The notes beneath the pieces were generated by a model. That model had not been told where the DNA came from. It saw only the letters and a program-made list of their open reading frames with translations, and searched no databases. The position numbers and the translations under genes are program-made. Shown in pieces: positions 58,786-64,000 of a DNA stretch of 64,000 nt (position 1 is its first letter; the number at the start of each line of letters is the position of its first letter). The DNA lies in contig CACYTH010000022.1 of NCBI GenBank assembly GCA_902777325.1, forward strand, positions 1 to 64,000, read 5' to 3'. This DNA is from an uncultured Coriobacteriaceae bacterium (GTDB taxonomy: Bacteria; Actinomycetota; Coriobacteriia; Coriobacteriales; Atopobiaceae).

Positions 58786-59649
58786 CTATCCGGCTAGCAT
58801 GATGTTGGTGAGCACCTGCAGGGCGACGGAGTCGGGCGCCAGGCGGGGGAGGCTGTGGCCGACTCCGGGGACCACGACAAGGCGTGCGCCGGCGATCGCG
58901 TGGGCGATGGCCTCGGTCTCCTCATTGGTGATGCAGTCGTGCTCGCCCACGAGCACGCAGGCAGGGCAGGCAATGGCTGCCAGCGAGGCTGCGTCGATGT
59001 GCGGCTCGTCGAGCATCAGCTGCAGAAGCTCGCCCGAGAGGCGCACGTCCTCGGCCTGGGGGAGCAGCGTGGCATCGATGTCTGCAGGCAGGGAGGCCGT
59101 CTCCATGAAGTCGGCCCATGCGCGGTTTGCGGCTGCGGAGCCGGCGGTGTCCCAGGACGGGTCCTCGATGACGCCCTCCGGCGTGAGGTTTGCGCCTCCG
59201 GCAACGATGGAGGCGACGCGGGTTGGGTGGTCGCGCGCGAGAAGGAGCGCCTCGATGCCACCGTCGGAGTGGCCGACCACGTGGACGCGGCTGACGCCGA
59301 GCGCGTCAAGCACGCAGACGGCGTCCTCGGCGAGCAGCTCGTAGGTAAGGGGCAGGCTACCACGGCTCGACTGGCCCTGCGCGCGGGCGTCAAAGGCCAC
59401 GACGCCCCGTCCCGCAGCGGCAAGACGGTCGGTCACGGCGTTGAAGGTGCCGTGCGTGCCGCCGTTGCCATGGAGGGCAAGCACCGGCTCGCCGGCGAGG
59501 AGCTCCTCAAGCGTCGCGTCCTCGGGGCCATAGACAAAGGTGGCCAGCTGCGCCCCGTCCGCAGTGGGGATGCGCTGCGCATAGTGCAGCGTCGAGTGCG
59601 GACGGTCGTAGGTGGTTCTGCGATACGGCTGGGGAACAGCTGGCCACAT
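58786..59649 (-). CDS. Alpha/beta hydrolase
   Basis: A 287-residue hydrolase. The oxyanion region is LALHGNGGTHG, the nucleophile elbow is GHSDGG (Ser near 133), the acid lies around VGEHD and the catalytic His in VPGVGHSLP. A short cap domain lies between residues 160 and 220. No signal peptide. Substrate cannot be assigned; esters or lactones are typical. The stop of the metRS-like gene is two bases upstream of its start, so the two are cotranscribed. Confidence 0.88.
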   Translation of the reverse strand: MWPAVPQPYRRTTYDRPHSTLHYAQRIPTADGAQLATFVYGPEDATLEELLAGEPVLALHGNGGTHGTFNAVTDRLAAAGRGVVAFDARAQGQSSRGSLPLTYELLAEDAVCVLDALGVSRVHVVGHSDGGIEALLLARDHPTRVASIVAGGANLTPEGVIEDPSWDTAGSAAANRAWADFMETASLPADIDATLLPQAEDVRLSGELLQLMLDEPHIDAASLAAIACPACVLVGEHDCITNEETEAIAHAIAGARLVVVPGVGHSLPRLAPDSVALQVLTNIMLAG

Positions 59650-59651
59650 GG

Positions 59652-61673
59652 TTACCTCCCCTGGCTGGGATGCTTCTCAAAGAAGTCGAAGCGCGGCGGC
59701 AGGGCGACGATCTGATGCTCGGCGCAGGTCTTGCCCTCTGCGGCGGCGAGCTGGGCGGGCGTCTCGAAGGCGTGCTCCCACGAGAAGAAGAGCTCGGGGG
59801 CAAAGGCGAGGTGGCTGGCGATGAGCTCGCAACCTGCGGGAACGGCCGGGTGCATGAGCAGCGTCACGGTGCGCAGCGCGCAGAAGGCGTTGGCCAGCGC
59901 GTGCTCGTAGGCTGCGTCGTCGCCCTTGGCGGCCTTGCTCTCGTCGCCCCAGCGCTTGTTTGCGGCGCGGCAGAACTCCTCGGCGATGGCCAGGGCGCCG
60001 TGCGCGTCAAAGCGATGCGCGGCGCGCTCGTAGGTGAGCGTCGCCTCGGTGCAGGCGGCGATTACGTCCTCGTCCGCCTCCATGGTGGGTAGATGGCCGT
60101 CGCAGACGTTGGCGGCACCATAGAAGCAGCTGCGTGCGAGGCGGTTGAAGATGTTGGTGAGGAAGGCGCTCTCCTTGAGGGCCGGGTCCACGACGCGCGG
60201 ATCGTCCTTGACGAGCACCTCCTCGCCGGTCTTCTTGTTCTTGTGGCTCACGGAGGTGTCAAAGGCCTTGGGGCTGAAGCTCACGGCCTTCTGGTCGAGG
60301 CCGAGCGAGAGCCAGTGGCAGCGCAGCTGCTCGGGGGTGTAGAAGTCGAGCAGCTCCTCGGCCATGGGCGGCTTGATCTTGCCCGAGCTGGAGGCCTTCT
60401 TGTTCATGAAGAGGATGTGGTAGTTGGCGATGGGGGTGTCCTGGAAGAGGTTCCAGCCCAGGGCCTCCCACATGGCCGGCTGGGCCACGCAGTAGAAGTA
60501 GATGTTGTCCTGTCCGATGAACTGGAAGACGCGTGCGTCGTCGGAGCACCACCAGTCGTGCCAGTCGGTGGAGCTGTAGCGGCCCTCCGGTGCGGTGGCA
60601 AGAGCCGTCTGCACGAAGGAGATGGGCGCCCACAGGCTCTCGGGCCAGCACCAGACGGTCAGGCCGCTGACGTCCTCCATGTCGGGGGCGGGCACGCCCC
60701 AGTCGATGTTGCCGGTGATGCGGAAGGGCAGCAGGGTCTTGCCGGTGCGGAAGCGCACGCCGGCCTCCTCGAGCACCTCGCGGGCCTTGTCGCGGTCCTG
60801 CCAGTTGTCAAAGGCCACGGAGAAGGACTGCTGGTTGCCGGTGGCCTCGCGGGTCTCGTGGGCGGGAAGGCGGTCCTCGACGGCGGCGAAGTCGTCGGCA
60901 AACTTGTCCTGGATGTAGATGACCGGCTCGACCAGCGACTCGCGCACCGTCTTGGTCACCACGTCGCGCACCTGCGTGTCGAGGTCCCACTCGTCCATGA
61001 GCTTCTCGAGGGTGTCGCGGAAGGAGGGCAGGTCAAAGTACCAGTTGTCCACCGGACGCAGCTCGGGGGTGGTGCCGGTGAGCTGCGAGACCGGGGCGAT
61101 GAGCTCCTCGGGGTCAAACTGGTGGCCGAGGTCGCACTCGTCGGCGTAGGCCTTCTCGCTCTTGCAGCCGCGCACGGGGCAGCGCCCGATGACCTGGCGG
61201 CCGTTGAGGAACTGCCCGGCCTCCACGTCGTAGAACTGGCGGGTGGAGAGCTTGAGCAGGTGGCCCTGCTCGTGCAGGCGGCGGATCAGCTCGTCGGTGA
61301 GCGCCTCGTGGAAGGCGGCGGCGGGCTCGAGGCCGCTGCCGGCGTAGATGTCCAGCGAGATGCCGTAACGATCGAGTGCGCGCTTCTGGTCCTCGTGGTT
61401 GGCGCGCACGTAGTCGACGATGGTGCCCTCATAGCCCTCCTGCTCGACCTTCTTGCGGAAGCCCTCCATGATGGGGGAGCCGTAGCAGTCGGTGCCGGAG
61501 ACGAAGACGACGTTCTCGGCGCCGATGCGGTCGCGCAGGAAGCGGGCGAAGAAGTCCGCCGGGACAAAGACGCCGCCGATGTGGCCAAAGTGCAGGTTCT
61601 TGTTGCCGTACGGCATGCCACCGGTGATGACGGCGCGCTTGGGGAACGACGGACGGTCGGACATGTTGGGCAT
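59652..61673 (-). CDS. metG: Methionyl-tRNA synthetase-like class I tRNA ligase (atypical KMSKS)
   Basis: A 673-residue class I synthetase. The N-terminal Rossmann start is VITGGMPYGNKNLHFGH, with HFGH (28-31) as the HIGH signature. A zinc-knuckle insertion has CPVRGC near 165-170 and ECDLGH near 179-184. The expected KMSKS loop instead reads KKASSSGK (425-432), so the second lysine is displaced. The central region (residues 245-320) is also unlike common bacterial MetRS before ITGNIDWGVPAP. The C-terminal anticodon-binding helices are present, but the dimerisation (tRNA-binding) domain is absent. GGGAG precedes the ATG. It may be the only MetRS or a divergent second copy. Confidence 0.78.
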   Translation of the reverse strand: MPNMSDRPSFPKRAVITGGMPYGNKNLHFGHIGGVFVPADFFARFLRDRIGAENVVFVSGTDCYGSPIMEGFRKKVEQEGYEGTIVDYVRANHEDQKRALDRYGISLDIYAGSGLEPAAAFHEALTDELIRRLHEQGHLLKLSTRQFYDVEAGQFLNGRQVIGRCPVRGCKSEKAYADECDLGHQFDPEELIAPVSQLTGTTPELRPVDNWYFDLPSFRDTLEKLMDEWDLDTQVRDVVTKTVRESLVEPVIYIQDKFADDFAAVEDRLPAHETREATGNQQSFSVAFDNWQDRDKAREVLEEAGVRFRTGKTLLPFRITGNIDWGVPAPDMEDVSGLTVWCWPESLWAPISFVQTALATAPEGRYSSTDWHDWWCSDDARVFQFIGQDNIYFYCVAQPAMWEALGWNLFQDTPIANYHILFMNKKASSSGKIKPPMAEELLDFYTPEQLRCHWLSLGLDQKAVSFSPKAFDTSVSHKNKKTGEEVLVKDDPRVVDPALKESAFLTNIFNRLARSCFYGAANVCDGHLPTMEADEDVIAACTEATLTYERAAHRFDAHGALAIAEEFCRAANKRWGDESKAAKGDDAAYEHALANAFCALRTVTLLMHPAVPAGCELIASHLAFAPELFFSWEHAFETPAQLAAAEGKTCAEHQIVALPPRFDFFEKHPSQGR

Positions 61674-61775
61674 AAAGGTCTCCCTGATGTGAGCGGTAAT
61701 GTGCAGCTAGACATTATCTCACATCGCATGAGCAGGTGAGGGATGGTCGCGGTGGGGCAAGCATTGTACAGAAAA

Positions 61776-61804
61776 GGTGCGCGACGGCGGGGCCATCGCG
61801 CACC
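61776..61804 (-). terminator. Terminator downstream of argD, upstream of metRS
   Basis: On the minus strand GGTGCGCGA - 11-base loop - TCGCGCACC is followed by TTTTCTG. It separates the arginine genes from the metRS transcript. Confidence 0.85.
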
Positions 61805-61847
61805 TGTGGGTCGTGCCTGTTGGAGGGGTCAGCCGGTGGTGTGGCGC

Positions 61848-62004
61848 CACTGGTCCGCTCCTGTGGACGCAACGAGCCGCCATTCCGTCCGTGGCGACGG
61901 ACCAGTCGCCACTGGTCCGCTCCGAGAGACGCAACGAGCCGCTGTTCCGTCCGTGGTGACGGACCAGTCGCCGACTAGGCCCCACTGGTCCGCTCTTGTG
62001 AACG
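61848..62004. repeat. Tandem imperfect 62-base hairpin repeats (two units plus a partial third)
   Basis: Unit 1 is 61848-61909, unit 2 is 61910-61971 followed by an 11-base insert, and a truncated unit 3 begins at 61983. Units 1 and 2 differ at seven of 62 positions. Each unit begins ACTGGTCCG and ends CGGACCAGT, so each can fold into a stem-loop with a 9-bp base and an inner CCGTCC/GGACGG-type pairing. No gene is present in 61674-62006 apart from these and the terminator. Confidence 0.8.
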
Positions 62005-62006
62005 GT

Positions 62007-63260
62007 CTAGGAGAGCTTGAAGACGAGCTGCTCGAGGCGGTCGGCCATGGTGTCGATCTGCTCCTCGGTAACCACAAGCGGCGGGAGGAAGCGCAGGATA
62101 GAGTCGCCGATGTGGTTGAGCACGAGGCCCGCCTCGAGACCGGCGTCGACCAGCGGCGTGGCGATGGGCAGGTCAAACTGGGCACCGCGCATGAGGCCGC
62201 GCCCTCGCACCTCCACCACGTGGGGGAGCTTGGCAAGACGCTCCGCCAGGTGGTTGCCCGCGGCGATGACGTGCTCGCCCATGTCACGGGCGACGAGCTG
62301 CTCGATGGTCGCGCGACCCGCCGCCGCAGCCAGCGCGTTCCCACCGAAGGTGGAACCATGGTCGCCCGGTACGAGAAGGTCGCCGTAGGCCCCGCGGGCG
62401 GCAACGCCACCGGTGGGGAAGCCACTCGCGATGCCCTTGGCCATGCTCACCACGTCGGCCTCGATGCCGGCGAGCTGGAAGGAGAAGGGCGCGCCAGTCC
62501 TGAAGAAGCCCGTCTGCACCTCGTCGATCACGAGCAGCAGCCCGCGCTCGTCGCAAAGCGCGCGCACGGCACGCAGGTAGTCGAGGTCCGCGGGCCACAC
62601 GCCGCCCTCGCCTTGCACGCACTCCAGCATGATGGCGCAGGCGCCGCCAGCGTCGACCGCGGCCGTGAGGGCGTCGATGTCGTTCAAAGGCACCGAGCTG
62701 AATCCGTCGGGGAAGGGCCCGAAGCTCTTGTGGAAGACGTCCTGGCCGGTGGCGGCCAGCGTCGCCAGCGTGCGGCCATGGAAGCTCTGACGTGCGGAGA
62801 TGATGCCTGCGGCACCGCCAAGCTCGCGCTCGCCCCAGCGGCGGGCCACCTTGAGGGCGCCCTCGTTGGCCTCCGCGCCAGAGTTGGCAAAGAAGGTCTT
62901 CCAGACGGATCCGGTGGAACCGGTGACATGGCCCATCTCGTCGGTGGTGGTGGAGAGCAGATTTGAGATGGCGCGGGCAAGCTCGCCGCGGTTCTCGACG
63001 TAGTAGTAGTTGCCCACCTGCCATACGCGGTCGAGCTGGGCCTTTACGGCCTCGGCCACCACGGGGTCGGCGTGACCGAGGCTCGCGCAGCCGATTCCGG
63101 CGAGAAAGTCGAGGTAGACCTTACCGTCGGAGTCCACGAGCTCGGCTCCGGAGCCCGAGACGAACTCCACCGGGAGGCGTCCGTAGGTGTGCATGACATA
63201 GGCGTCGTCGAGCCGCTTGGCCTCGGCGAAGCCCGAGAGTTCCTTGAGGTGCTTGGCCAT
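62007..63260 (-). CDS. argD: Acetylornithine aminotransferase
   Basis: A 417-residue class III PLP aminotransferase that converts N-acetylglutamate semialdehyde to N-acetylornithine. Segments include GSGAELVDSDGKVYLDF at the substrate pocket, FFANSGAEANEGALK, LLLVIDEVQTGFFRTG with the PLP-nitrogen Asp, and SMAKGIASGFPTGG with the Schiff-base Lys. The start ATG is directly next to the argB stop (TAGATG), so the two are translationally coupled. Part of an arginine operon whose upstream genes lie beyond the window. Confidence 0.95.
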   Translation of the reverse strand: MAKHLKELSGFAEAKRLDDAYVMHTYGRLPVEFVSGSGAELVDSDGKVYLDFLAGIGCASLGHADPVVAEAVKAQLDRVWQVGNYYYVENRGELARAISNLLSTTTDEMGHVTGSTGSVWKTFFANSGAEANEGALKVARRWGERELGGAAGIISARQSFHGRTLATLAATGQDVFHKSFGPFPDGFSSVPLNDIDALTAAVDAGGACAIMLECVQGEGGVWPADLDYLRAVRALCDERGLLLVIDEVQTGFFRTGAPFSFQLAGIEADVVSMAKGIASGFPTGGVAARGAYGDLLVPGDHGSTFGGNALAAAAGRATIEQLVARDMGEHVIAAGNHLAERLAKLPHVVEVRGRGLMRGAQFDLPIATPLVDAGLEAGLVLNHIGDSILRFLPPLVVTEEQIDTMADRLEQLVFKLS

Positions 63261-64000
63261 CTATGACTCATCTCCCTGGTTGAACATGGTGCCGATGCCC
63301 GCATCGGTAAAGATCTCGAGAAGAAGCGAGTGCGGGAAGGTGCCGTTGAGGATGCGGACGTCCTTGACGCCTGCGTCGAGGGCCTCCACGATGGAGCGGA
63401 TCTTGGGGATCATGCCCGTGGCGAGCGTGCCGCTAAAGAGCAGCTCGTGGGCCTCGGCCTTGGTCATGCCGGCGATGAGGCTGTCCTCGTCGTTGACGTC
63501 GCGGTAGAAGCCGTCCACGTCGGTCAGGTAGACGAGCGTGTCGGCTCCGAGGGCCTGGGCCACCTGGCTTGCCGCCACGTCGGCATTGACGTTGTAGAAG
63601 CCGTCGGGGCCAGAGCCCACCGTAGCGATCACGGGCACATAGCCGTCGTCCAGGATGGACTCGATGAGCCCGGTGTTGACTTCGACGATCTTGCCGACAC
63701 GTCCGAGCTCGGGGTCGACGGGCTGGCACTTGAAGGTCTTGCCATCGGCACCGCTGATGCCCACGGCGTTCTTGCCAAACTCGTTGAGCGCCCAGACGAG
63801 CTGCTGGTTGACCTTGCCCACCAGCACCATCTGCACAGCCTCCATGGTGGCGTCGTCGGTCACGCGCAGGCCGCCCTTGAACTTGGTGGGGAGCTGCAGG
63901 GCGTCGAGCAGCTTGTTGATGGCCTTGCCGCCGCCGTGCACGAGCACCACGCGCATGCCCATGAGCTTGAGCAGCTCGAGGTCGCCCACCACCTGGTGCA
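63261..64000 (-). CDS. argB: Acetylglutamate kinase (5' end beyond the window)
   Basis: The C-terminal ~246 residues of ArgB, which phosphorylates N-acetylglutamate with ATP. Visible segments are VVLVHGGGKAINKLL (glycine-rich loop), KFKGGLRVTDDATME (substrate site), YNVNADVAASQVAQALGAD and LVYLTDVDGFYRD. The frame stays open to the window edge, so the first 50 or so residues with the catalytic Lys and any arginine-binding N-terminal helix are not seen; feedback sensitivity therefore cannot be judged. Confidence 0.95.
   Translation of the reverse strand, partial: HQVVGDLELLKLMGMRVVLVHGGGKAINKLLDALQLPTKFKGGLRVTDDATMEAVQMVLVGKVNQQLVWALNEFGKNAVGISGADGKTFKCQPVDPELGRVGKIVEVNTGLIESILDDGYVPVIATVGSGPDGFYNVNADVAASQVAQALGADTLVYLTDVDGFYRDVNDEDSLIAGMTKAEAHELLFSGTLATGMIPKIRSIVEALDAGVKDVRILNGTFPHSLLLEIFTDAGIGTMFNQGDES

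Noticed and set aside
61848-62004. CRISPR array
   Set aside because: Repeats are 62 bases, directly abutting with no unique spacers of regular length, and no cas genes are present.
61674-62006. T-box or SAM riboswitch for the methionyl-tRNA synthetase
   Set aside because: I could not find a T-box TGGN-type antiterminator core or a SAM core. The T-tailed hairpin at 61776 is better explained as the argD terminator.

Overview
This is a chromosomal window from a high-GC, obligately fermentative anaerobe. Gene content fits an actinobacterial class Coriobacteriia genome of the Olsenella/Atopobium type: [FeFe]-hydrogenase maturases, PTS sugar uptake, cytoplasmic glycosidases, ECF-type nickel uptake and His/Cys-rich metal export, with almost no oxidative metabolism. 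The taxonomic placement is inference; no rRNA or tRNA gene is visible. Most long ORFs antisense to the annotated genes are GC-driven shadows.

Layout. 1-4675 (minus): purine salvage/uptake operon xpt - BMP lipoprotein - ABC ATPase - permease - second permease (cut by the edge). 4931-16116: housekeeping and carbohydrate genes: a MIF-like tautomerase, udk, pfkA, nikR, a GH32 sucrose hydrolase, a tyrosine phosphatase, a GH13 amylase, a cold-shock protein, and two M20 dipeptidases around a convergent HAD phosphatase. 16215-18784 (minus): cbiM-cbiQ-cbiO ECF nickel/cobalt transporter. 19101-26713 (plus): an unusual PTS locus. It has two nearly identical but internally deleted and frameshifted IIB genes, IIC, a flavodoxin-like coiled-coil protein, a small membrane protein, IIA, a MupG/DUF871 protein, and a 737-residue fusion of metallophosphoesterase, PTS IIB-like and degenerate ROK kinase domains. 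26754-29306 (minus): TM1266-type regulator, hydE, hydF. 29448-32006: membrane-anchored TPR protein. 32219-34908: ArsR sensor and heavy-metal P-type ATPase. 35030-41083: cell-envelope deacetylase, DUF1015, HAD phosphatase, phasin-like protein, GT-B-like protein. 41191-44901: TetR, GPH transporter and GH36 alpha-galactosidase. 44986-49175 (minus): hypB - multidomain Fe-S flavoprotein - hypA. 49290-51221: cyclophilin lipoprotein and a GNAT/MoCo-carrier fusion. 51381-55934 (minus): MarR and a heterodimeric ABC exporter, with a duplicated gene end behind it. 56133-59649: two-component system, GtrA, alpha/beta hydrolase. 59652-64000 (minus): an atypical methionyl-tRNA synthetase preceded by imperfect hairpin repeats, then argD and argB (cut by the edge).

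How parts connect. NikR, CbiMQO and HypA/HypB form a plausible nickel regulon although the hydrogenase maturases present are of the [FeFe] type. Three regulator operators can be read directly: ArsR at 32173-32188, TetR at 41116-41150 and MarR at 55986-56027.

The strongest candidate for an undescribed system is the PTS locus. Its two stand-alone IIB genes look non-functional as written. The only complete IIB module is embedded in the phosphoesterase-IIB-ROK fusion, which suggests a PTS-coupled sensor/enzyme. A sequencing or assembly artefact in the IIB copies must be excluded first.
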